Origin: a virus
Strand: one strand, 5' to 3'
IMG/VR virus record: IMGVR_UViG_3300042010_000260
Span: 1 to 51,112 of that record
Length of the DNA: 51,112 nt
Positions 24,082-31,825 of this stretch are shown here, in pieces. The translations under genes were made by a program, and so were the position numbers. The notes under the pieces are model-generated. The model was given only the letters and a program-made list of their open reading frames with translations, ran no database searches and was not told the DNA's origin. Within the stretch, counting starts at the first letter, position 1; each line of letters begins with the position of its first letter.

Positions 24082-24938
24082 GCACTATCCTGAAATGGGC
24101 GGGAAATAAAACCGCCATTATGCCGGAACTGATTAAGCACCTGCCTGCTGGCCCGCGACTGGTTGAACCTTTCGCGGGTTCTTGTGCTGTCATGATGGCA
24201 ACAGACTATCCTCATTATCTTGTCGCAGATATTAACCCCGATCTGATTAATCTATATAGCGTCATCAAAAGCGGATCAGATTTATTTACCACAATTGCAA
24301 AAGAATTATTTTCAAAAAACAATACCGCAGAAAATTACTACGGTATTCGTAAAGAATTTAATCATGATCGTCAGTGGCCTGCTGAATGGCGTGCTGCGAT
24401 GTTTCTTTATCTCAACAGGCATTGTTATCGTGGCCTGTGCCGCTATAACCAGAGCGGTCACTTCAACTCGCCCTACGGGAATTATAAATCGCCGTACTTC
24501 CCTGAAAATGAAATACAGACTTTTGCTGAGAAATCACAACGAGCAACGTTTATCTGCGCCAGCTATGACGAGACACTGGCGCTGCTGCAGAAGGGTGATG
24601 TTGTTTATTGTGATCCGCCGTATGACGGTACATTTAGCGGCTATCACACCGCCGGGTTTACAGATGACGACCAGTATCATCTGGCGTCTATTCTTGAGCA
24701 CCGGTCATCAGAAGGCCATCCGGTTATCGTGTCCAACAGCGACACATCCCTGACCCGTTCGCTTTATCGTAACTTCACCCGCCATCGTATCACTGCAAAG
24801 CGCAGCATGGGTGTGGCTGCAGGTGATGGTAAGTCTGCAACTGAAATCATCGCCACAAAAGCAGCGTGCCGGTTTGGTGTTGATGTGGCGTCTGGTCCTG
24901 ATGTCTCAGTAGAAACTGAGGTTTGGGCGTGGCAGTGA
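24078..24938 (+). CDS. dam: DNA adenine methyltransferase (Dam-type)
   Basis: 286 aa D12-class adenine methylase. LKWAGNK (5-11), EPFAGSC (30-36) and catalytic DPPY (179-182) are present. The start ATG at 24078 overlaps the TraR-like stop; a longer in-frame reading is only overlap. Strong similarity to the prophage 1 Dam over most of the length (YLNRHxxxGLCRYN, SPYGxYKxPYFPE) makes this a possible site of recombination between the prophages. Likely target GATC. Confidence 0.95.
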   Translation: MSTILKWAGNKTAIMPELIKHLPAGPRLVEPFAGSCAVMMATDYPHYLVADINPDLINLYSVIKSGSDLFTTIAKELFSKNNTAENYYGIRKEFNHDRQWPAEWRAAMFLYLNRHCYRGLCRYNQSGHFNSPYGNYKSPYFPENEIQTFAEKSQRATFICASYDETLALLQKGDVVYCDPPYDGTFSGYHTAGFTDDDQYHLASILEHRSSEGHPVIVSNSDTSLTRSLYRNFTRHRITAKRSMGVAAGDGKSATEIIATKAACRFGVDVASGPDVSVETEVWAWQ

Positions 24939-27337
24939 GTAAACTCACATCACATCATGCACCAACCACCGGCGGCTCGAATGAGACCGCCGTGGCCTTT
25001 CCATGGAATACCCCAAAAAAAGCGGTTAACCCGTATCTGGACCCGGCGGAAGTTGCGCCGGAGTCCGCGCTTTCAAACCTGATCACTCTTTACGCTGCGG
25101 ATAACGAGTATGAACAGCTGCGCCGCGAAGCGCTGAGTGATGAGGTCTGGGAACGCTATTTCTTCAATGAGTCACGCGATCCTGTCCAGCGCGAACTGGA
25201 ACAGGACCGGCTGATTAGCTGCGCCAAAATGGCCCGCGAGCAACAGCGCTTTAATCCCGATCTGGTTATTCTGGCTGACGTTAACGCCATGCCGTCCCAC
25301 ATCAGCAAGCCTTTGTTGGAGAGGATTAAATATTTCCATAGCCTGGGCCGTCCTAAAGCCTATTCCCGTTTCCTGCGTGAAACCATCAGGCCGTGCCTTG
25401 AGCGGCTGGAGCGCGTGCGTGACAGCCAGTTGTCTGCTTCTTTCCGGTTTATGGCGAGCCATGACGGGCTGGAGGGACTGCTGGTCCTGCCGGAAATGAA
25501 CCAGGATCAGGTTAAGCGTCTGTCCACACTGGTTGCGGCACACATGAGCATGTGTCTTGATGCTATCTGCGGTGATCTGTTTGTCAGCGACGATGTGAAG
25601 CCCGAAGAAATCCGTAAAGCGTGGGAAAAGGTTGCTGCCGAAGCCATGCGGCTTGATGTGATCCCGCCTGCATTTGAGCAGCTGCGCCGCAAGCGGAATC
25701 GTCGTAAGCCGGTTCCCTACGAACTGATCCCGCCGTCACTGGCGCGTATGTTGTGCGCGGACTGGTGGTATCGCAAATTGTGGCAGATGCGCTGCGAGTG
25801 GCGGGAGGAACAGCTGCGTGCTGTCTGCCTGGTCAACAAGAAAGCGTCCCCGTATGTCAGCTGTGAAGCCGTGATCCACAAACGCGAGCAGCGCCGTAAG
25901 TCGCTGGAGTTCTTCCGCTCGCATGAGCTGGTCAATGAAGATGGCGATACGCTGGACATGGAAGATGTGGTGAATGCCAGCAACAGTAACCCGGCACACC
26001 GCCGTAATGAAATGATGGCCTGTGTTAAAGGGCTGGAGCTGATCGCGGAAATGCGCGGGGACTGCGCGGTGTTTTATACCATCACCTGCCCGTCACGCTT
26101 CCACGCAACCCTTAACAACGGCAGACCTAATCCGAAGTGGACCAGTGCCACCGTCCGGCAGAGCAGTGATTATCTGGTTGATACGTTTGCCGCTTTCCGC
26201 AAGGCAATGCACAAGGCCGGGCTGCGCTGGTATGGCGTCCGCGTTGCAGAACCTCACCATGACGGCACCGTGCACTGGCATCTGCTGTGCTTTATGCGCA
26301 AAAAAGACCGCCGATCCATCACCGCACTGCTGCGCAAGTTTGCCATCCGTGAGGACCGCGAGGAGTTGGGCAACAATACCGGGCCGCGCTTTAAGTCCGA
26401 GCTTATCAACCCGCGCAAAGGCACGCCGACGAGCTACATCGCCAAATACATCAGCAAGAACATCGACGGGCGTGGACTGGCTAAAGAAATCAGCAAAGAA
26501 ACCGGCAGATCATTGCGCGACAGCGCCGAGCATGTCAGCGCCTGGGCTTCGCTGCATCGTGTCCAGCAGTTTCGTTTCTTTGGTATTCCGGGGCGTCAGG
26601 CTTACCGTGAGCTGCGTTTGCTGGCTGGTCAGGCGGCGAGAGTGCAGGGCGAGCGTAAAGCAGGTGCGCCGGTACTGGATAACCCTCGTCTGGATGCGGT
26701 TCTGGCTGCTGCTGATGCGGGCTGCTTTGCCACCTATATCATGAAGCAGGGTGGTGTGCTGGTTCCCCGCAAACATCACCTTGTCCGCACGGCTTATGAG
26801 CTTAACGACGAGCCGAGCGCCTACGGCGATCACGGTATCCGTATCTATGGCATCTGGTCCCCGATTGCAGAGGGCAGGATTTGCACGCACGCGGTGAAGT
26901 GGAAAATGGTTCGTAAAGCTGTTGACGTTCAGGAGGCGACAGCCGACCAGGGCGCTTGCGCCCCTTGGACTCGTGGCAATAACTGTCCCCCTGTTGAAAA
27001 TCTGAACAAATCAGGGGGTGATTTACCCGATATTAAAACCATGGATGAGAAGGAGCTGCAGGAATATCTCCACAACATGGGCCAGAAGGAACGCCGGGAG
27101 CTGACCGCCAGGCTGAGGCTGGTAAAACCGAAGCGGAAAAAAGCATACAAGCAGAATATTTCCGATCAGCAGCGCCTGCAGCTTGAGGCAGAACTGGCTT
27201 CCAGAGGGTTTGATGGCAGCGAATCAGAAATAGACCTGCTTCTGCGTGGCGGCAGTATTCCATCAGGGGCCGGGCTGCGTATTTTCTACCGCAACCAGCG
27301 ACTGCAGGAAGATGACAAATGGCGTCAGTGGTACTGA
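24929..27337 (+). CDS. A: Replication initiator endonuclease gpA
   Basis: 802 aa from the GTG at 24929, supported by GAGG seven bases upstream and the MAVSK start (P2 gpA also starts MAV). HUH motif at 443-451 (HHDGTVHWH); catalytic tyrosines Y503 and Y507 in YIAKYISKN. It nicks the origin and starts one-sided rolling-circle replication with host Rep helicase, as known for P2. It overlaps the dam stop by ten bases. The C-terminal 200 residues are less conserved than in prophage 1. Confidence 0.95.
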   Translation: MAVSKLTSHHAPTTGGSNETAVAFPWNTPKKAVNPYLDPAEVAPESALSNLITLYAADNEYEQLRREALSDEVWERYFFNESRDPVQRELEQDRLISCAKMAREQQRFNPDLVILADVNAMPSHISKPLLERIKYFHSLGRPKAYSRFLRETIRPCLERLERVRDSQLSASFRFMASHDGLEGLLVLPEMNQDQVKRLSTLVAAHMSMCLDAICGDLFVSDDVKPEEIRKAWEKVAAEAMRLDVIPPAFEQLRRKRNRRKPVPYELIPPSLARMLCADWWYRKLWQMRCEWREEQLRAVCLVNKKASPYVSCEAVIHKREQRRKSLEFFRSHELVNEDGDTLDMEDVVNASNSNPAHRRNEMMACVKGLELIAEMRGDCAVFYTITCPSRFHATLNNGRPNPKWTSATVRQSSDYLVDTFAAFRKAMHKAGLRWYGVRVAEPHHDGTVHWHLLCFMRKKDRRSITALLRKFAIREDREELGNNTGPRFKSELINPRKGTPTSYIAKYISKNIDGRGLAKEISKETGRSLRDSAEHVSAWASLHRVQQFRFFGIPGRQAYRELRLLAGQAARVQGERKAGAPVLDNPRLDAVLAAADAGCFATYIMKQGGVLVPRKHHLVRTAYELNDEPSAYGDHGIRIYGIWSPIAEGRICTHAVKWKMVRKAVDVQEATADQGACAPWTRGNNCPPVENLNKSGGDLPDIKTMDEKELQEYLHNMGQKERRELTARLRLVKPKRKKAYKQNISDQQRLQLEAELASRGFDGSESEIDLLLRGGSIPSGAGLRIFYRNQRLQEDDKWRQWY

Positions 27338-27430
27338 TACCGGAGGTTTAGCAATTCCTGCTTTATTGATCCACATCAGAGCGATCCAATTGACAGGCAA
27401 AAAACGTTTTACATTCTGAAATGGCTTCTA

Positions 27431-27465
27431 TACTGTATATATAAACAGTGGATATATATACAGTT
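27431..27465. promoter_or_regulatory. Two overlapping LexA boxes
   Basis: Box A: CTG-TATATATAAA-CAG (27433-27448) with TA on the left is close to the ideal LexA site. Box B: GTG-GATATATATA-CAG (27448-27463) differs only in the first base of the left half and shares one base with A. A -10-like TATACT (27429-27434) lies under box A, with TTTTAC upstream. The pair predicts tight SOS control of the two genes downstream. Confidence 0.9.
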
Positions 27466-27497
27466 ACATTGTGTAAGTAGCCGTAATAGGAGGGAAA

Positions 27498-27686
27498 ATG
27501 CAGGATTATCTTTTAGAGTCATTGAAACTTCAGCGCATCGATTTTTTCATAAAACTGGTAGCGGCAAGCGAGTGCAGCGAAGAAGAAAAACGGCTGGCTA
27601 TCCAGTGGGTTTCAGAGCTGACTGACGAACTGATGGCGAAAATTCGCAACCATGAATACAGCCGGACTATGGACGTTACCTGTTAG
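27498..27686 (+). CDS. LexA-controlled 62-aa protein (Tum-position gene)
   Basis: 62 aa with AGGAGGG directly upstream. Helical: LESLKLQRIDFFIKLVAASECSEEEKRLAIQWVSELTDEL. It shares length, LexA control and the QR-x-x-F, Cys, acidic and W-x-x-EL pattern with the protein at 7658. It is followed by a DinI-like gene after ten bases, in a different frame. Position and SOS control match the antirepressor tum of phage 186, so a role in prophage induction is likely, though the sequence alone does not prove it. Confidence 0.78.
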   Translation: MQDYLLESLKLQRIDFFIKLVAASECSEEEKRLAIQWVSELTDELMAKIRNHEYSRTMDVTC

Positions 27687-27696
27687 GGGAAAATCT

Positions 27697-27930
27697 ATGC
27701 GCATCGAAATAATGATCGATAAAGAGCAGAAGATTGGTCAGGCCACACTGGACGCCCTTGAATCCGAGCTTTACCGTAATCTGCGCCCTCTGTATCCGAG
27801 AACAGCAATCCGTATCCGCAAGGGCAGCGCCAACGGCGTTGAGTTGAGCGGGTTAAAACTGGATGAAGACAAAAAGCGGGTCATGGAAATAATGCAGCAG
27901 GTCTGGGAGGACGACAGCTGGTTACATTAG
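27697..27930 (+). CDS. DinI-like protein
   Basis: 77 aa, DinI family: MRIEIMIDK start, ALESELYRNLRPLYPRTAIRIRKGSANGVELSG core, and the acidic C-terminal helix KRVMEIMQQVWEDDSW. Cellular DinI binds RecA filaments and modulates LexA/UmuD cleavage; the phage copy may prolong or tune the SOS signal during induction. The start at 27697 has AGGGGA upstream; the ATG at 27652 within the previous gene is less suitable. Second gene of the LexA-controlled unit. Confidence 0.9.
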   Translation: MRIEIMIDKEQKIGQATLDALESELYRNLRPLYPRTAIRIRKGSANGVELSGLKLDEDKKRVMEIMQQVWEDDSWLH

Positions 27931-27936
27931 CGAACG

Positions 27937-27971
27937 TTGCGGACGATAAAACTGGTTTTTACCGTCCGCAA
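27937..27971. other. Long-loop hairpin after the SOS operon
   Basis: TTGCGGACG (27937-27945) and CGTCCGCAA (27963-27971) are perfect 9-bp arms around a 17-base AT-rich loop, directly after the DinI-like stop. No T-run follows, so it is not a standard terminator. It could stabilise the mRNA or be a protein site. Confidence 0.5.
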
Positions 27972-28127
27972 GGTTGAACAACGAGCTGCGCGAGGCGTTA
28001 GGCTCTGTCTGGTCAAAAACATTTCAACTAAAATAGTTGATTGGTCCTGCCAGGTAGGTTAATAAGTAGCTCTCGTTGAATTAAGTATTTTTTCAGCTGT
28101 CCTATAGTTAGGTAGCAGAACACAGTT

Positions 28128-28148
28128 AACGCCGCTGCCTGCGGCGTT
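28128..28148. other. Hairpin just before the 66-aa gene
   Basis: AACGCCGC-TGCCT-GCGGCGTT, perfect 8-bp stem, ends eight bases before the CAGGAGGT ribosome site of the next gene. It may be an attenuator-like or mRNA-stability element, or a weak terminator (TTTGTG follows). Confidence 0.5.
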
Positions 28149-28167
28149 TGTGTCATCAGGAGGTTAT

Positions 28168-28368
28168 ATGACCGAACTTCTCAGAAAGATGTTATCCGCA
28201 CCGGGTAAAATCATGCAGGAAGCTATCCGTCATGATGTAAGTAATTCAGGGAACGGTAAAATCATTACCGATCTGAACGGCTCAGCGACAGTTAACATGA
28301 AAAATCAGCAGGTACGTGACTCAATGCGTGCACGTATGGAAGAACTGGCTGCTAAACGACAGGGATAG
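28168..28368 (+). CDS. 66-aa accessory protein before cos
   Basis: 66 aa from the ATG at 28168 with a full Shine-Dalgarno (CAGGAGGT). Basic and helical: MTELLRKMLSAPGKIMQEAIRHDVSN, then GKIITDLNGSATVNMKNQQVRDSMRARMEELAAK. No known domain. It is followed after seven bases by a membrane-protein gene, so the two form a unit in the A-cos interval, where P2 carries tin and old (both interfere with other phages). A joint role in exclusion is inference. Confidence 0.72.
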   Translation: MTELLRKMLSAPGKIMQEAIRHDVSNSGNGKIITDLNGSATVNMKNQQVRDSMRARMEELAAKRQG

Positions 28369-28375
28369 ATAGGTA

Positions 28376-29170
28376 ATGGGTCCGCTGATCATTATGGTTG
28401 TTTTGGTATGCGGGTTTTGGTACACGCAGAATCACTACCAATCCCGCATAAAGTTAGCCCGAAGCGATGGCTGGAATGCTTACTTTTACGTGGCTATGCA
28501 TGGATGTAAGTTCGCTATTCAGGGCTTCGCTGTTGTCTCCATAATTTTTGTTTTACTCCTTGTTCTGAGTGCCATAATCAATATTCTGGGTATGATATGG
28601 CCCAGCCTTCACGCTGATTTGTATTCATGGCTTACCGATATCAAAGTCATGTCATACCCGCTTTTTTTCGTTCTTTCCCTGATGACCGCTGTATGTCTGG
28701 CTGTTGAGCAGGGAAATAGTGCGAAGCGGGCGCTGGAGGATAATGATGCCAGGCAGAAAGCTTACAGAGAGATGGCAACACAGGATGGTATCGAGGCATT
28801 GCTGGTCCAGGCTATTGATGAAGGGAAGCTTGTTTTTGTTACCCTTAAATCTCGCAAAGTTTATATCGGTTATGTTGCCGCTCCTCGCATGGAGCATCAT
28901 GACACACAGCACCTGTCTATCATCCCTTATATTAGTGGCTACCGTGATAAAGACACGCTGCGCTACCATGAGCAACATAGATACTATGAGCTTTATCTGA
29001 GTCAAAATATTACAGCTGACTCAGAACCTCTTAACTTCGGTCATTTCCGGCATGTCATGCCGATGGAGCAGGTTGAAGCTGTGTCGCTTTTCGATACCGA
29101 AACCTACAAGACTTTTGAAGATTTCTCGACACCTGAACCAGTGAAGACAGAAAACTCCGGCAGTGCATGA
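28376..29170 (+). CDS. Three-TM membrane protein in the A-cos slot
   Basis: 264 aa. Transmembrane segments at about 3-17, 47-72 and 92-110, then a soluble domain of about 150 residues with a beta-strand pattern (KLVFVTLKSRKVYIGYVAAP) reminiscent of an SH3-like barrel, and an acidic tail. I do not recognise the family. The upstream gene is seven bases away. It lies immediately before two terminators and the cos candidate, the cargo position used by many P2-like phages for anti-phage genes. Inner-membrane superinfection exclusion is a possible role. Confidence 0.78.
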   Translation: MGPLIIMVVLVCGFWYTQNHYQSRIKLARSDGWNAYFYVAMHGCKFAIQGFAVVSIIFVLLLVLSAIINILGMIWPSLHADLYSWLTDIKVMSYPLFFVLSLMTAVCLAVEQGNSAKRALEDNDARQKAYREMATQDGIEALLVQAIDEGKLVFVTLKSRKVYIGYVAAPRMEHHDTQHLSIIPYISGYRDKDTLRYHEQHRYYELYLSQNITADSEPLNFGHFRHVMPMEQVEAVSLFDTETYKTFEDFSTPEPVKTENSGSA

Positions 29171-29189
29171 CTATGCTGCATGAAATCGC

Positions 29190-29212
29190 ATGATCGTTTG
29201 AGGATCATTTTT
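29190..29212 (+). terminator. Terminator 1 before cos
   Basis: ATGATC-GTTTGAG-GATCAT hairpin followed by TTTTT, 20 bases after the membrane-protein stop. Confidence 0.65.
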
Positions 29213-29218
29213 GCTGAG

Positions 29219-29242
29219 GCCCGCCAGAACTGGCGGGCTTTT
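29219..29242 (+). terminator. Terminator 2 before cos
   Basis: GCCCGCCAG-AA-CTGGCGGGC, a perfect 9-bp stem followed by TTTT. Strong terminator; with terminator 1 it insulates cos from early or cargo transcription. Confidence 0.88.
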
Positions 29243-29249
29243 GCTTATG

Positions 29250-29265
29250 TCATGCACGTGCATGA
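29250..29265. repeat. 16-bp perfect palindrome near cos
   Basis: TCATGCACGTGCATGA reads the same on both strands and lies 22 bases before the cos candidate. It may be a binding site for a dimeric terminase small subunit or a host protein involved in cos cutting. Confidence 0.7.
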
Positions 29266-29287
29266 AAACCGCTACATAAAGCGGGCA

Positions 29288-29306
29288 GGCGTGGCGGGGA
29301 TACGAG
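29288..29306. other. cos site candidate (186-like)
   Basis: GGCGTGGCGGGGATACGAG. The first 13 bases (GGCGTGGCGGGGA) are those I recall for the cohesive end of phage 186 (P2 has A instead of T at position 5). It lies between A and Q as required by the P2 map. The expected product is a 19-base 5' overhang. The last six bases differ from P2 and 186. Confidence 0.75.
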
Positions 29307-29391
29307 CGCGCGCTCCTCCTTCAGATAGTTGTTCAAAGTGTGATAATCTGAGTCAATCTGGCTTTTACACATAGCAATGAAAGGCGACGTT

Positions 29392-30756
29392 ATGAATGAA
29401 AAGTTGAATGAACTAAAACAAAAATTAGATAATTTACATACTGCTGTCAGTTCAATTACTTTCCCACAACCAGATTTAATTGATGCGGGAAATTATCATT
29501 ATCCTTTCTTACATGCGGAGGACTTAGTTTATTTTCCAAAAATGCTATCTGAAAAGATAGGAAAGATGACTAAGTTTGAACCCTCTGAGCATGATATTGA
29601 AATTATAGATTCTATTATCTATTCGCTTGACAAATCGCAGCCGAACCTTAATCATTTGAGCCATGGTAATTCTACTGTCTCGGGGCCTGCAATTGCATCA
29701 TATCTGGTTTCGATGCTATATATAAGCATCGAAATAAATGAGCTATTTTCATTTGAGGTTTTGAATAATAAAGAGCTTTTGCCAAAGAAAATAATTAATA
29801 GACTAGGTTTGTATCAATCTAATCTTCAAGCTATTGAGGAGAAAACAGGCAATATTGAAAGTAAAATTGATACTATCAATGAAGCTTATGATGCCGCTGA
29901 AAGTCTTCCCACAACCCTGAAGTCTCTGAGGGATACGAATGAAAAGATTAATGAATTAAACGAAAATTCAGAGAGAAATGCTAATTCAATCGGCGATAGA
30001 TTAGAACAGGCAAAGATTGATAGCAAAGAATTAACTGAGATTAAAAATAATGTTGCGCAGTTGCACAAAGATGTAGCAAAAGAAGCCAGTGATTATTTGA
30101 ACCAACTTAAGGTCGAAGCTCAAGGATATATTGATAAATGTGAGGAAGCTTTTAGAACCACTACGTCTAAAGGTTTAGCGGGAGCTTTTGAAGACAAAGC
30201 GATTAAACTTAACGCAAGTATTAGGCTTTGGGTAGCAGGATTAATCGCCGCGCTCGGAGCGGGGGCAATTGTTGGTTATACGCGGTTGCATGCTCTAGAA
30301 GCATACTTGTCGAGCCCTAATTCTTCTGGTATCAAACTTACCATACAGCTGATCTTGTCAATTCTTAGTGTGGGGGCTCCTCTTTGGTTCGCTTGGTTAG
30401 CCACTAAGCAAATTGGTCAACGATTTAGACTAGCTGAAGATTATGAATTCAAAGCCAGTGTTTCTAAAGCTTACGAAGGTTATCGGAGAGAGGCGATGCA
30501 GTTGGATGCAGATTTTTCGCAGCGCCTGTTTGGCAATGCTCTTACTCGACTTGAAGAGCCACCTTTGAGGTTTGTAGAGGAAACAGCTCACTCATCTCCA
30601 ATCATGGAAATGCTATCATCAGATGGTTTCAAAAATTTGGTAGATAGAGGTGGTGATAAAATTGACTCTATACTAGAAAAGGCTGGGCTAGTAAGAAAAC
30701 AGAAAATTAATAAAGATATTCCTGAAAGAAAAGTTATAAGTAATGAAGATGAATAG
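29392..30756 (+). CDS. Coiled-coil membrane protein between cos and Q
   Basis: 454 aa from the ATG at 29392 (AAGG seven bases upstream; an ATG at 29377 lacks a good site). Residues 1-135 are a helical N-terminal domain; 140-255 a long coiled coil rich in Glu, Lys and Asn; 279-296 and 314-337 two transmembrane helices; 340-370 an Arg-rich helix (QIGQRFRLAEDYEFKASVSKAYEGYRREA); then a charged tail. Much more AT-rich than the neighbouring late genes, a sign of recent acquisition. I recall similar C-terminal membrane regions in uncharacterised bacterial proteins but no function. Position next to Q, at the left end of the packaged chromosome, is a cargo site. Candidate abortive-infection or exclusion protein. 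Confidence 0.8.
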   Translation: MNEKLNELKQKLDNLHTAVSSITFPQPDLIDAGNYHYPFLHAEDLVYFPKMLSEKIGKMTKFEPSEHDIEIIDSIIYSLDKSQPNLNHLSHGNSTVSGPAIASYLVSMLYISIEINELFSFEVLNNKELLPKKIINRLGLYQSNLQAIEEKTGNIESKIDTINEAYDAAESLPTTLKSLRDTNEKINELNENSERNANSIGDRLEQAKIDSKELTEIKNNVAQLHKDVAKEASDYLNQLKVEAQGYIDKCEEAFRTTTSKGLAGAFEDKAIKLNASIRLWVAGLIAALGAGAIVGYTRLHALEAYLSSPNSSGIKLTIQLILSILSVGAPLWFAWLATKQIGQRFRLAEDYEFKASVSKAYEGYRREAMQLDADFSQRLFGNALTRLEEPPLRFVEETAHSSPIMEMLSSDGFKNLVDRGGDKIDSILEKAGLVRKQKINKDIPERKVISNEDE

Positions 30757-30775
30757 AGTTTCGGAGTAGTTAAAA

Positions 30776-30797
30776 GGCCGCGTTCCGCGGCCTTTTT
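30776..30797. terminator. Bidirectional terminator between cargo gene and Q
   Basis: GGCCGCG-TTC-CGCGGCC, perfect 7-bp stem with AAAA before and TTTTT after, so it works in both directions for the convergent cargo gene and P-Q operon. It overlaps the last bases before the Q stop. Confidence 0.9.
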
Positions 30798-30799
30798 CA

Positions 30800-31825
30800 T
30801 TATAAATTGTATTCGTTGAACGTAATTATTTCTTCTCCGATCCAAGTGTTTAGTTCTTTTAATCTTTTCTGCAGTGGGTAAAGCTCATTTCTCACAAATA
30901 CTTTGCTGGCCTTTTCAACATCCCCAAAACCGCCGACATTATTTGGCATGATTCCCATCATTTGCGGCGGCACGCGGTGCGCCGCCATCATGTCATCCCG
31001 GCTAACGTTCTTGATGTTCAGAAACTCATCCTTTGCCGCTACCTCTGACAGGGGGATGATCTGAATCCCGTCCTTTTTGCCGTTGGGCGAGTACATAAAC
31101 AGGTTGCGGAAGTTGCCCGGTCCCTTGGCGCTTTTCATGGCCTGGCGGATATTGTCCACATCCTGCTGATTCTGTGCCGCATCGGTCATGTACATGATGA
31201 AGCCCGCATGGCTGCCGTTGATGTAATACTTCCGGCGGAACAGCGTGGCGGATTCGTTGAGCAGCGCTGACGGAATGGCTGACAGGTAGCCAGGCAGCCC
31301 GTAAATCTCCTGGTTAATATCAGGCTCAAGAAGATGAAAGATGTTCCCCGGTGTAAATTCGTAGGGCTGCGTGGTGAATCCATATTGCACAAACCAGTAG
31401 GTGTCCAGGTCAACGCCGCGTCGGGTGTACTTCGCCAGTGCTGGCTCCAGCGAGAGAACGCCGCCGAGCCGGTTGGTGCGCTTTTCCAGGTAGGCATTGC
31501 CGAATACCAGATAGTCTTGGACGAAACGGGCAAAAGCCTGCTGGCTGAGCAGGCGGTGCGGGATGTAGGTACTGCTGAGAATGTCACGCTTCACAGCAAT
31601 TGGTGAGCTGTGGTGCACGGCGGCGCGATAGGTGCGCGCCAGCCCGTCAAAGCTCACCGGCGGCTCATACCAGCGGTCCATCTGCACGCATTCCACATAG
31701 TCCAGCAGTTCGCGGCGGTCCAGTACCGGGATCGGGTCGCCAAAACTGAATGCTTCTGCGGATATGCCGCTGCTGTGTTGAACGCTCTGTTTAGCTGCAG
31801 CGCGGTTTTTATTTCTCTTGCCCAT
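30800..31825 (-). CDS. Q: Portal protein gpQ
   Basis: 341 aa portal, P2 gpQ family. Recognisable: VECVQMDRWYEPPVSFDGLARTYRA, DVDTYWFVQYGFTTQPYEF-like region, EIYGLPGYLSAIPSALLNESATLFRRKYYINGSHAGFIMYMTD, AHRVPPQMMGIMPNNVGGFGDVEKA. The ATG at 31825 overlaps the P stop (ATGA) with GGAG upstream; the TTG one codon earlier is rejected. Forms the portal ring for DNA entry and tail joining. Confidence 0.96.
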   Translation of the reverse strand: MGKRNKNRAAAKQSVQHSSGISAEAFSFGDPIPVLDRRELLDYVECVQMDRWYEPPVSFDGLARTYRAAVHHSSPIAVKRDILSSTYIPHRLLSQQAFARFVQDYLVFGNAYLEKRTNRLGGVLSLEPALAKYTRRGVDLDTYWFVQYGFTTQPYEFTPGNIFHLLEPDINQEIYGLPGYLSAIPSALLNESATLFRRKYYINGSHAGFIMYMTDAAQNQQDVDNIRQAMKSAKGPGNFRNLFMYSPNGKKDGIQIIPLSEVAAKDEFLNIKNVSRDDMMAAHRVPPQMMGIMPNNVGGFGDVEKASKVFVRNELYPLQKRLKELNTWIGEEIITFNEYNL

